Of a DNA stretch of 45,213 nt, positions 39,391 through 45,213 are shown piece after piece (the stretch's first letter is position 1; each line of letters starts with the position of its first letter). This DNA comes from a virus: positions 1 to 45,213 of IMG/VR virus record IMGVR_UViG_3300020452_000985; one strand, given 5' to 3'. A program made the translations under genes and the position numbers. Below the pieces are notes generated by a model. The model was not told the DNA's origin. It searched no databases and saw only the letters and a list, made by a program, of their open reading frames with translations.

Positions 39391-39422
39391 TAAAAAGGGA
39401 CCCATTTCTGGATCCCTTTTTT
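39391..39422 (-). terminator. Rho-independent terminator after the 39440..39715 gene
   Basis: On the minus strand GGGATCC pairs with GGGTCCC (one wobble) around AGAAAT, with A-tract before and TTTTT after. It lies 18 bases past the stop of the small acidic protein gene and separates the lysis/Hsp20 region from the glycan block. The flanking A/T tracts would allow function in both directions. Confidence 0.85.
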
Positions 39423-39439
39423 AAAATGTAAATAAGGGA

Positions 39440-39715
39440 TTACTCTCCAACCTTAGTCATTACTGGTTCTGCTGGAGTTTCATCTTCATTTACAACTGGA
39501 TCTGTTTCACTCCCTTGCTCTTCAGCAGGTGTTGGAGGAACAAATACCTTAATTGCTTTAGATATCATTTCAGCATCCTCTAATGTATATGCTCCTTTTT
39601 GTTGAGCAATCCTTACAGCTTGTATTAAAACATTTAATGCTTGCTGACCGTTTAGTTGAACAGCCTCAGCTGCTTCACTTTGTGGATTTTCTTGAGTATT
39701 TTCTTCTTTGTTCAT
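39440..39715 (-). CDS. Small acidic hypothetical protein (91 aa)
   Basis: The central segment LNGQQALNVLIQAVRIAQQK-GAYTLEDAEMISKAI is a predicted helical pair. I have an impression of seeing it in other phages, but cannot name a family. N- and C-terminal parts are Glu/Pro-rich and probably disordered. A TATAAATA box lies 29 bases before the start and a strong terminator follows, so it can be a one-gene transcript, which usually means high expression. Confidence 0.62.
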   Translation of the reverse strand: MNKEENTQENPQSEAAEAVQLNGQQALNVLIQAVRIAQQKGAYTLEDAEMISKAIKVFVPPTPAEEQGSETDPVVNEDETPAEPVMTKVGE

Positions 39716-39743
39716 GTTAACGTTAATTTTTAAATATATTTAA

Positions 39744-39751
39744 TATTTATA
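39744..39751 (-). promoter_or_regulatory. TATAAATA box, T4-late-promoter-like
   Basis: The octamer TATAAATA on the minus strand lies in the gap upstream of the small acidic protein gene, leaving room for a leader of about 22 bases. The gene is followed by a terminator, so the unit promoter-gene-terminator is complete. AT-rich context lowers certainty. Confidence 0.42.
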
Positions 39752-39772
39752 TACTTAACTATTAGATTTGTT

Positions 39773-40171
39773 TTACTTTACATCAATAAAATTTTCAGTT
39801 TCTTCTTTTACTGGTAAGTTTAAAGTTAACACTCCATTTTCTACTTTTGCTTTAATTTTTTTAGTGTTAATTTCTTCAGGTAAAGTAAAGCGTTTATCAA
39901 AAGATCCTAACCAAATATTATCTTCATTAGTAGAAGCAATACTTAATTCGCCTTTAATCATTTTTACTTTTAAATCTTCTTTAGTTAATCCAGGTATGGC
40001 AATTTCTAATACCCAGTTTTTATCTTCTTTAATACAATGCCACCCTTTTGATGGTTTTGTAAAAAAGTTTTCAAATTCATCCCAGAAAGGATCTTTTAAT
40101 AAAGTATCAATATTTTCATTGATCTTTCTTGCTTGTGTTACTGGCTTAAAGCCGTTAATAAATGTGTACAT
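39773..40171 (-). CDS. Hsp20-family small heat-shock protein
   Basis: The protein has the alpha-crystallin domain: HCIKEDKNWVLEIAIPGLTK, EDLKVKMIKGELSIAS, FDKRFTLPEEINTKKIKAKV and the conserved end ENGVLTLNLPVKEE. I choose the start MYTFINGFKPVTQARK (40171), preceded by an A-rich leader. A frame-open ATG at 40198 would add nine basic residues. Small heat-shock proteins bind unfolding proteins; T4-like marine phages commonly carry one. A sigma-54-like element lies upstream (40228-40243). Confidence 0.9.
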   Translation of the reverse strand: MYTFINGFKPVTQARKINENIDTLLKDPFWDEFENFFTKPSKGWHCIKEDKNWVLEIAIPGLTKEDLKVKMIKGELSIASTNEDNIWLGSFDKRFTLPEEINTKKIKAKVENGVLTLNLPVKEETENFIDVK

Positions 40172-40227
40172 TGTTTTTCTTTTTTTAATTTTAAACAAGG
40201 ATTAGTTCCTTATTATAATTAATATAC

Positions 40228-40243
40228 TGAAAAAACCGTGCCA
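40228..40243 (-). promoter_or_regulatory. Sigma-54-like -24/-12 element upstream of hsp20
   Basis: On the minus strand TGGCACGGTTTTTTCA fits the sigma-54 consensus TGGCAC-N5-TTGCA except at the -13 base (TTTCA). It lies just beyond the nuclease stop, with about 57 bases left to the 40171 start. The gap also contains GGACATTGTGTCAG, an imperfect palindrome. The call is tentative. Confidence 0.4.
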
Positions 40244-40288
40244 GAGTGATATTTCTGACACAATGTCCACTTTTTCTTTTTCTCTATG

Positions 40289-40672
40289 TCAGGATGTCCG
40301 TTTTTTACCTCCATGATACTCATATCCATGACCTTCTGTAATTAAGGTTTGATTTACATCCCATTGCTTACCTTCTGCATCCATTATAAAAATTTGACCT
40401 AATACTCTACCATATTTACCTACACCCTCAGACTTAATCCTAAAGAATCCTGGTTTACTACTGACTCCATTTAATAAACCTTTTAATCTCGCTTTAGCCG
40501 CTAATCCTTTTTTCTTTACTTCTAAATCTCGAGTTCTACTTTCCCAAGCATCCATTCCTGAAAACCTAATTCTCTTTTTTATCCAAATATCAAATCCTAC
40601 ATCAATCATAGCATCAATAGTATCACCATCAACAACTCTAACTAATTTACCTCTATAAATATACTTATCCAT
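40289..40672 (-). CDS. Staphylococcal-type (thermonuclease) nuclease
   Basis: The 127-residue protein has KLVRVVDGDTIDAMIDVGFD, RIRFSGMDAWESR (catalytic Arg and Glu) and GVGKYGRVLGQIFI (second catalytic Arg), the SNase fold order. It lacks a signal peptide, so it acts inside the cell or in the virion. Family members hydrolyse DNA or RNA with Ca2+. The start MDKYIYRG at 40672 follows the holin-like stop by one base. Degradation of host DNA or a packaging-related nuclease are options. Confidence 0.85.
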   Translation of the reverse strand: MDKYIYRGKLVRVVDGDTIDAMIDVGFDIWIKKRIRFSGMDAWESRTRDLEVKKKGLAAKARLKGLLNGVSSKPGFFRIKSEGVGKYGRVLGQIFIMDAEGKQWDVNQTLITEGHGYEYHGGKKRTS

Positions 40673-40673
40673 T

Positions 40674-40898
40674 TTATTCTTTTTTCTTTCCTGCAAATTT
40701 TTCTAATCCTGCTATTCCAAAGCAACCTAGTACTACTAAAGTAAAAGAATCATAAACAAACTCATTAATCACTAAGTCCTTTCCAAACCAACCTGTTACC
40801 AAGTCGGCTATCATAATAAGACACATTACTAGAAAAGCAATAAAACCTACAATGGCTTTTTCATTCCAGTTATTGTCATCTTTAAAAATGTTCCACAT
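40674..40898 (-). CDS. Holin-like two-helix membrane protein
   Basis: The 74-residue protein has a charged start (MWNIFKDDNNWNEKA), TM1 (IVGFIAFLVMCLIMIADLVT), a short loop GWFGKDLVINEF, TM2 (FTLVVLGCFGIAGLE) and a basic tail KKKE. This is the size and topology of class II holins. It lies two genes downstream of the endolysin, consistent with a lysis role. An AACGGAAATT leader precedes the ATG. Confidence 0.68.
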   Translation of the reverse strand: MWNIFKDDNNWNEKAIVGFIAFLVMCLIMIADLVTGWFGKDLVINEFVYDSFTLVVLGCFGIAGLEKFAGKKKE

Positions 40899-40907
40899 AA
40901 TTTCCGT

Positions 40908-41099
40908 TTATTTTGTAAAAAGAAAGTTAATGGATAAGATAATAAGACCTGATAGTAATAATTTCATAACAGGATCATTCTCTCCACTAACTACTTCTGT
41001 TTTTGTTTTGCAACATTTATCAGCAGCTGGTTTTGTTGACCCACAACTACTTGTTAAAAGTAATGTAGCAAACATTAAAGCTGTAATTTTCCTTTTCAT
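40908..41099 (-). CDS. Small lipoprotein with C-terminal membrane helix (possible u-spanin)
   Basis: The 63-residue protein has a lipoprotein signal (MKRKITALMFATLLLTSSC, acyl-Cys at 19), a short polar part with DKCCKTK, and a C-terminal hydrophobic helix (MKLLLSGLIILSINFLF). An N-terminal lipid anchor plus a C-terminal membrane helix is the u-spanin topology, linking outer and inner membranes in lysis. The periplasmic part (about 27 residues) is much shorter than in T1 gp11. It sits between endolysin and holin-like genes. The start is preceded by the same AACGGAAATT leader as the holin-like gene. Confidence 0.62.
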   Translation of the reverse strand: MKRKITALMFATLLLTSSCGSTKPAADKCCKTKTEVVSGENDPVMKLLLSGLIILSINFLFTK

Positions 41100-41120
41100 A
41101 ATTTCCGTTTTTTTTTATTT

Positions 41121-41996
41121 TTATAAGGATACTAACATATCCATTAATTCAGGCTGAGGAAACATATCTACTTTATCTTTACGAACATTAGTATGAGTCC
41201 ACACACCTTTTAATTTACCAGCTTTAACATCTGGAATATATTCAAATGCATCAGCTCCAATTGATTGTATTAATTTTGGTAATCCTTCGCAAATATCAAT
41301 ACCATCTCTTTCACCTATCCACAAGATCCAGTCTCTTAATACTTCTATTTGTTTATCAGAATACCTTTGCCATGTTTTATATCCTCTAAAAGGTTTATCT
41401 AATGTAACAATTTGAGATTCAGCTGCTCTTGTACCTGCATAAGTTTTACCATCCTTAATCCACCCAAAATTATTTACTTCAATTCCTACTGAATGTTGGT
41501 GCATATGACTTCTTCCTGTTCCTAAGTGCCAGCCCCAACCACCTTCAGGTGTACATTGAACTAAAACACCATCATACTTATCATCATTACCTTTTATAGA
41601 TTGACCTCCTAATACAAACTCTGTAGCAACCTTTCCTCTATCATCTCTACCCCAATGATCTACAGTTCTAAATGGATTATGCCATCCTGCAGTATGATGT
41701 AAGAAAACATATTCAGGTTTACTTCCTGTCATATATTCACCTTGAGGTAACATGTGACGATATACAGTTAATCCATTTGGCGTCTCATATTGCGTTTCCG
41801 AATTATCAGTACTAGCCAAACCCATAGCATCCCAAGTGGCAGGGCCAACAATACCATCAGCAACGAGCTTATTATCGGCTTGCCATATTTTAACTGCTTT
41901 TTCAGTTCCTGGACCAAAATGTCCATCTGAATGTATACATAAAAATTCTTGTAACTCTTGAACTTTTTTACCTTTTGATCCATATCTTAATATCAT
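41121..41996 (-). CDS. Endolysin: peptidoglycan-binding domain plus N-acetylmuramoyl-L-alanine amidase
   Basis: Residues 1-60 (ILRYGSKGKKVQELQEFL, GHFGPGTEKAVKIWQ, GIVGPATWDAMG) form a PG_binding_1 domain. The rest is an amidase_2 domain: EYVFLHHTAGWHNPF with zinc-binding His near 100, TEFVLGGQ, HSVGIEVNNFGW and the C-terminal WTHTNVRKDKVDMFPQPEL with the second His and a substrate Lys/Asp. It cleaves the bond between muramic acid and the stem peptide. No signal peptide is seen, so release needs the holin. It leads the lysis cassette. Confidence 0.92.
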   Translation of the reverse strand: MILRYGSKGKKVQELQEFLCIHSDGHFGPGTEKAVKIWQADNKLVADGIVGPATWDAMGLASTDNSETQYETPNGLTVYRHMLPQGEYMTGSKPEYVFLHHTAGWHNPFRTVDHWGRDDRGKVATEFVLGGQSIKGNDDKYDGVLVQCTPEGGWGWHLGTGRSHMHQHSVGIEVNNFGWIKDGKTYAGTRAAESQIVTLDKPFRGYKTWQRYSDKQIEVLRDWILWIGERDGIDICEGLPKLIQSIGADAFEYIPDVKAGKLKGVWTHTNVRKDKVDMFPQPELMDMLVSL

Positions 41997-42005
41997 TATC
42001 TAACT

Positions 42006-42269
42006 TTATTTTACTAATTCAATTAATTGGTCTAAATTCTGTAAACCAATCTTTTTGTTTTTTATTTCTCCATCTTCAATAACAATAAAGCATGGAATAC
42101 CACGTATCCCATACTTCTTTGCTATTTCTGATTCTTTATCTACATCTACTTTTATTAAAGGAACATCAGAAGATTCTTTAAATTTTTCTAATGTTGGATG
42201 CATTGCTCTGCATGGACCACACCAATCAGCGTAAAAGTCCACTAAGAATTTTCCTTTTTCTGGAATCAT
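42006..42269 (-). CDS. Thioredoxin
   Basis: An 87-residue thioredoxin: FLVDFYADWCGPCRAMHPTL with the WCGPC active site, VPLIKVDVDKESEIAKKYGI, and the cis-Pro segment GIRGIPCFIVIEDG. It is short by about 20 residues at the N-terminus relative to E. coli TrxA, a common phage form. It could serve ribonucleotide reductase or as a DNA polymerase processivity factor. It is found between PhoH and the endolysin. Confidence 0.93.
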   Translation of the reverse strand: MIPEKGKFLVDFYADWCGPCRAMHPTLEKFKESSDVPLIKVDVDKESEIAKKYGIRGIPCFIVIEDGEIKNKKIGLQNLDQLIELVK

Positions 42270-42290
42270 ATCATTAATATTTTTTATTAT

Positions 42291-42992
42291 TTATTTTTTA
42301 GATCTTTTATATTTCTCGTCTTCATAAATTTCTAAGAGATCGTCTACTATAGGATCCCTATGATTTTGTAATAAAGTGATAGATTCTAATTTTTTAACTT
42401 TAAATGCCTGGTTGTATAAAAATCTAAAACCTGAATCTCCTCTACCCTTTAAATCTACTTGACCATCATCTCCACATATTATCATTTTAGATCTTAAACC
42501 AATACGAGTAACAATCATTTCCATTTGTTCATTTGTTACATTTTGTGCTTCATCTACTATTACACAACTATCCACAAAGGTTCTTCCTCTCATAAATGAA
42601 ACAGGCACAATTTCTATTTGTCCATTATCAATAAAAGGTTGAACTCTTTCTTTTCCATAAAGGCTATACATATTTTGGTAAATAGGTTGGACCCATGGAT
42701 CCATTTTCTGATGAAGATCACCAGGTAAGAATCCTATATCTTCTTTAGAAACAGTAGGCCTTGTAATTATGATCTTTTCATAATGTCTTCTAAATAAACC
42801 ATCTAATGCAACTTGGCATGCTAATAATGTTTTACCAGAACCGGCTTTTCCTGCTAATAAAGTTATTGTATTCAATAAAATTAATTCTTTAGCTAGCTTT
42901 TGTTCTTCGTTTAATTTTAACTTAAATGTGATTGGGTTTTTGACCTTTCTCTTTTCGCGAAAGACTTCGTCATTGTATGTTCGTGCAGGCAT
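42291..42992 (-). CDS. phoH: PhoH-like ATPase
   Basis: The 233-residue protein has TITLLAGKAGSGKTLLACQV (Walker A), IIITRPTVSKEDIGFLPGDL, VIVDEAQNVTNEQMEMIVTR (Walker B) and MIICGDDGQVDLKGRGDSGF. These define PhoH. The family is an NTPase/helicase-like protein linked to RNA handling and is one of the commonest auxiliary genes of marine phages. It lies upstream of thioredoxin. Confidence 0.93.
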   Translation of the reverse strand: MPARTYNDEVFREKRKVKNPITFKLKLNEEQKLAKELILLNTITLLAGKAGSGKTLLACQVALDGLFRRHYEKIIITRPTVSKEDIGFLPGDLHQKMDPWVQPIYQNMYSLYGKERVQPFIDNGQIEIVPVSFMRGRTFVDSCVIVDEAQNVTNEQMEMIVTRIGLRSKMIICGDDGQVDLKGRGDSGFRFLYNQAFKVKKLESITLLQNHRDPIVDDLLEIYEDEKYKRSKK

Positions 42993-43036
42993 ATTAATAT
43001 TACTTTTTTTAAACCTTCCGAAATGTAACCGAAAGA

Positions 43037-43921
43037 TTATGGTTTAGATGGAACTGATGGAGATCTGACAAAACCTCTTGACCCTTCATTGTTCTTAGGT
43101 TCTTGTCTTCTCTGTGTTTCAGGTTCCGTTGGGATAACTATAGGATCTCCAACTGGTGTAATATTCGCCTCGGCTATTGGCTCTTCTGATTCAACGCTTC
43201 CTGCATTCTCAGTATCTTTATTTACTGTCTCAGGTGCAATGATCACTTCTCCAATCTCCGCTGGGATAGTTGCTTTGTTAGCATCGCGAGAATATGAATC
43301 TTCTTCCGGTTCCTTCTCGCTGGTATCCGGGATTATTTCTTCTATAACTGGTTCAGCTGAACCGGCAACAGGTGTTTCAATTTCTTCATAATGAATTCCA
43401 TCATTTCCATTTTGTCCTACTATATTCATTCTTTCATCATCTTCAGGATATAAAGGTTGAGGTGGTGTTGGTAATTCTGTTTCTTTTTCAGGTCTAATGT
43501 AATCTACTAAAGATTTAATGAAACCTAATGCTACAACAGGAAGTATAGCACCACTTACGATTGATAAAACTCTTTTTTGGAATATAGGTTCTTCTTCTTC
43601 CAAACCAAACAATTCAATCCATCCCATATAATCTTCTAAATTAATAAATGCATGAAATGAATTAGCCATCATTTGAAAAGCTGTTAATAAAATAAATAAA
43701 CTCCAAACCATTGTTCGGTTAGTTTTATCTAAAATAATGATAGCAGCTAAAGAGGCAGCTGCACCTAATTCAAATCCTATAGCCAAAGCCCAGTTCATTA
43801 AACCATCATGAGCCAAATCAAAAAAGGCTACAGAATTAATCATTGAAATTGTCGCTACTAAAAAGTATAAACTTAAAAATATTCCAATGATTCCTAAATG
43901 TACTATTTTATTCTTTTCCAT
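43037..43921 (-). CDS. Four-helix membrane protein with long acidic Pro-rich tail
   Basis: The first 150 residues hold about four membrane helices (HLGIIGIFLSLYFLVATISM, MNWALAIGFELGAAASLAAI, TMVWSLFILLTAFQMMANSF, LSIVSGAILPVVALGFIKSL). The remaining 140 residues are Glu/Pro/Ile-rich and probably disordered (EIETPVAGSAEPVIEEIIPD). Base composition rises in GC across the tail (about 43050-43380). No family is recognised. The tail on one membrane face could act as a tether or bind cationic partners. Confidence 0.62.
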   Translation of the reverse strand: MEKNKIVHLGIIGIFLSLYFLVATISMINSVAFFDLAHDGLMNWALAIGFELGAAASLAAIIILDKTNRTMVWSLFILLTAFQMMANSFHAFINLEDYMGWIELFGLEEEEPIFQKRVLSIVSGAILPVVALGFIKSLVDYIRPEKETELPTPPQPLYPEDDERMNIVGQNGNDGIHYEEIETPVAGSAEPVIEEIIPDTSEKEPEEDSYSRDANKATIPAEIGEVIIAPETVNKDTENAGSVESEEPIAEANITPVGDPIVIPTEPETQRRQEPKNNEGSRGFVRSPSVPSKP

Positions 43922-43933
43922 ATTAAATATTTT

Positions 43934-44452
43934 TTAACTGCAACCATCATCACAACCATTCTCATATATTCTTGATGCAATAATTTTTGCCACTTGTAAA
44001 CAAGGTATGCCTGAAGTTTCAGCTGTACCACCTGTCATTGCTTCTGTTAAAAGAATTTCTGCAAAGATAGCACTTGGGCTTGTTTTAGTACAGGCAGGAT
44101 CTAAACAAATCCTTACTTTACCTTTATTATGAACTACACCTTTTGAATCAGTGTATTGTAGTATGGTCATTAAAAAACCTTTACACCCTGTAGGTACATC
44201 TGGCCACCAAAAATTGGCAACCGTACAATCAAATTCATTATAGAGCATAATTTGTAAAGATGTATACCTTGTTAAATCTAAAGGCTTTCCATCTTTTCCA
44301 AAAAATTGTAAATCAATACAGCCATCAGTCCCTTGCATTATTACAATAATACAATCAACTTGTGCAATAATTTTACCACATAAGGTTAATGCACACTTAG
44401 GATCTCCACTGATAGGAGTAGGTACTCCAGGTATAATAGGTGTATTGGCCAC
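43934..44452 (-). CDS. Cys-rich hypothetical protein, possible virion component
   Basis: The 172-residue protein is beta-rich and contains around a dozen cysteines, many in pairs (KCALTLCGK, DPACTKT, NGCDDGCS at the end). The segment KPLDLTRYTSLQIMLYNEFD resembles the fold openings of head-fibre or BppU-like N-terminal domains, but the match is weak. No signal peptide. The density of Cys is unusual for a cytoplasmic protein and suggests metal sites or disulfides in the particle. It lies between two membrane-protein genes. Confidence 0.58.
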   Translation of the reverse strand: MANTPIIPGVPTPISGDPKCALTLCGKIIAQVDCIIVIMQGTDGCIDLQFFGKDGKPLDLTRYTSLQIMLYNEFDCTVANFWWPDVPTGCKGFLMTILQYTDSKGVVHNKGKVRICLDPACTKTSPSAIFAEILLTEAMTGGTAETSGIPCLQVAKIIASRIYENGCDDGCS

Positions 44453-44454
44453 AT

Positions 44455-44742
44455 TTAATCTTCTTTTTCCTCTAATGCATTAATAGAAATTCTTTCTTTA
44501 TCAGAAATTTCTTCAATTCTTAGGGTTTTCCAGGCAGGAACTGTTTTGATTAAGAAAATCATTTCCTCCTCATTTACTATTTGAGATGAAAGAGTATCAA
44601 TCTCATTAGTTAATATCCTTTGTTCTTTTTTGATTCTTTCTACTTCTGAATCAATGCCACATGATTTAAAATAACTTAATAGTACTAATACTAAAACTAT
44701 TTTAATTCCATGATCTGCAAAAAATTTGTTAAATTTACTCAT
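44455..44742 (-). CDS. Membrane-anchored coiled-coil protein (95 aa)
   Basis: I place the start at MSKFNKFFADHG (44742), after the zinc-ribbon gene stop at 44747. An open extension to 44904 would overlap that gene heavily in another frame. It has an N-terminal helix HGIKIVLVLVLLSYFKSCGI as a membrane anchor, then a coiled coil (SEVERIKKEQRILTNEIDTL) and an acidic tail. Function is unknown; the layout resembles an i-spanin but it is far from the lysis cassette. Confidence 0.58.
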   Translation of the reverse strand: MSKFNKFFADHGIKIVLVLVLLSYFKSCGIDSEVERIKKEQRILTNEIDTLSSQIVNEEEMIFLIKTVPAWKTLRIEEISDKERISINALEEKED

Positions 44743-44746
44743 TGTT

Positions 44747-45037
44747 TTATTTTTTAAATTCTTGTTTTGGTTTTGCTTTCTTTTCAGTTCCTTTTGGAGC
44801 TCGGTGGTATACGTGAGTTGACCATGGGTCTTCTTCCTCACATTTACAAGCATCGATATGCTCTCCGCATCTCGGGCAGTCGTCTTCGACTTGTTCCAAC
44901 TCATCTGCTATTCTTTTTTCGAGTTCTTTATCAGAACCGTCATTGTTTTCAAATTCTTTCTTTTCTTTATCTCCTGCATGTTTTACTGCTTTATCCCTAA
45001 CCTCTAAAAGAAATTCATTGTACTTTTTAATAAACAT
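44747..45037 (-). CDS. Zinc-ribbon protein with capsid-targeting-like N-terminus (96 aa)
   Basis: It opens MFIKKYNEFLLEVRDKAVKH, nearly identical to the internal copy in 22748..24412 (FIKKYTEFLLE). LLE/V fits the (I/L)xE cleavage rule. A zinc-binding segment CPRCGEHIDACKCEEED follows at about residues 54-70, then a basic tail (KGTEKKAKPKQEFKK). It may be a packaged DNA-binding protein, by inference. It is far (20 kb) from the main block of such genes. Confidence 0.62.
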   Translation of the reverse strand: MFIKKYNEFLLEVRDKAVKHAGDKEKKEFENNDGSDKELEKRIADELEQVEDDCPRCGEHIDACKCEEEDPWSTHVYHRAPKGTEKKAKPKQEFKK

Positions 45038-45065
45038 TAAGTTTAGATTTTTTTTATATATTCAA

Positions 45066-45213
45066 TCAAAGAGGATACATATTATGAAATTCCTTTACCA
45101 GGTTTAAAAACATTTTACCATATTTAGTTATATCATTAAATGACATTTCAAATACTTGGGGAAAACCATCAGCTTCATTACTTATCCATATTTCTCCACC
45201 TTTAGGTTTTCTT
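45066..45213 (-). CDS. C-terminal part of a hypothetical gene (5' end beyond window)
   Basis: The open frame enters at the right edge and ends at a TGA at 45066-45068. Its last 49 residues include RKPKGGEIWISNEADGFPQV and MFLNLVKEFHNMYPL. No stop is found to the edge. No family is recognised from the fragment. Position and frame agree with the uniform minus-strand layout. Confidence 0.5.
   Translation of the reverse strand, partial: RKPKGGEIWISNEADGFPQVFEMSFNDITKYGKMFLNLVKEFHNMYPL

Noticed and set aside
39768-40205. Open frame of 145 codons on the plus strand opposite hsp20
   Set aside because: The minus-strand frame has clear alpha-crystallin motifs and its own leader. The plus frame has no family match and arises from AT-rich antisense codons.
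1-45213. CRISPR arrays, insertion sequences, integrase or attachment sites
   Set aside because: I saw no regularly spaced repeats, transposase or integrase motifs, or terminal inverted repeats in the window.

Overview
The window is one contiguous block of a large, strongly AT-rich phage genome whose likely host belongs to the Bacteroidota (flavobacteria-like). Every convincing gene reads on the minus strand, so transcription runs from position 45213 towards 1, and genes abut or overlap by a few bases. Phage identity rests on the layout, a lysis cassette (endolysin, small lipoprotein, holin-like protein), PhoH, a UvdE-type repair nuclease, a repeat-rich virion-type protein, and a family of proteins with T4 internal-protein-like N-termini. 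No terminase, portal, major capsid or polymerase gene lies in the window. The host call rests mainly on 6845..7465, which has a signal peptide and a C-terminal type IX secretion sorting domain, a system confined to Bacteroidota. Two small lipoproteins and a Lacal_2735-like protein agree with it.

Layout in transcription order: 45213-43037 holds small membrane, Cys-rich and zinc-ribbon proteins. 42992-39440 holds PhoH, thioredoxin, the lysis cassette, a staphylococcal-type nuclease, Hsp20 and a small acidic protein, closed by a terminator. 39362-27115 is a large glycan factory: a GT29-like sialyltransferase-type enzyme, a DUF115-glycosyltransferase fusion, three GT25 enzymes, a GT7-like enzyme, GT11 and GT10 fucosyltransferases, an SGNH-fucosyltransferase-like fusion, a cupin, a sulfotransferase-acyltransferase fusion, a DegT-type aminotransferase, GDP-mannose dehydratase and a KdsD-like isomerase. 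27078-20241 holds small proteins and then the main block of putative prohead-processed proteins. 20232-11115 holds a cupin, a ClpC-like unfoldase, a truncated CorA, a GT4, UvdE, a CCA-adding/poly(A) polymerase-type nucleotidyltransferase, a P-loop kinase, a SWIM protein and a virion-type protein. 10847-8321 holds a second block of putative prohead-processed proteins. 8308-6094 holds an exported lipoprotein and the type IX cargo protein, each followed by a terminator, then a run of tiny proteins. tRNA-Ala follows. 5996-1 is a second sugar-modification block: a 2OG-Fe(II) oxygenase, an APS-kinase-like protein, HAD and nucleotidyltransferase proteins, DUF2061, GT10, KdsB, KdsA, an FkbM methyltransferase and a partial sulfotransferase.

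How they may work together: KdsD, KdsA and KdsB (with the HAD protein as a possible KdsC) would make CMP-KDO. Gmd and the fucosyltransferases point to GDP-deoxyhexose use. The APS-kinase-like protein plus two sulfotransferases point to PAPS-dependent sulfation. The target, either the virion or the host surface, cannot be read from the sequence.

The two signals I consider most interesting are (1) at least eight genes whose products start with a T4-type capsid-targeting-like peptide and carry repeated internal (I/V/L)xE sites, mostly ending INE or VNE, as if they were polyproteins cut by a prohead protease; and (2) the phage-encoded type IX secretion cargo.
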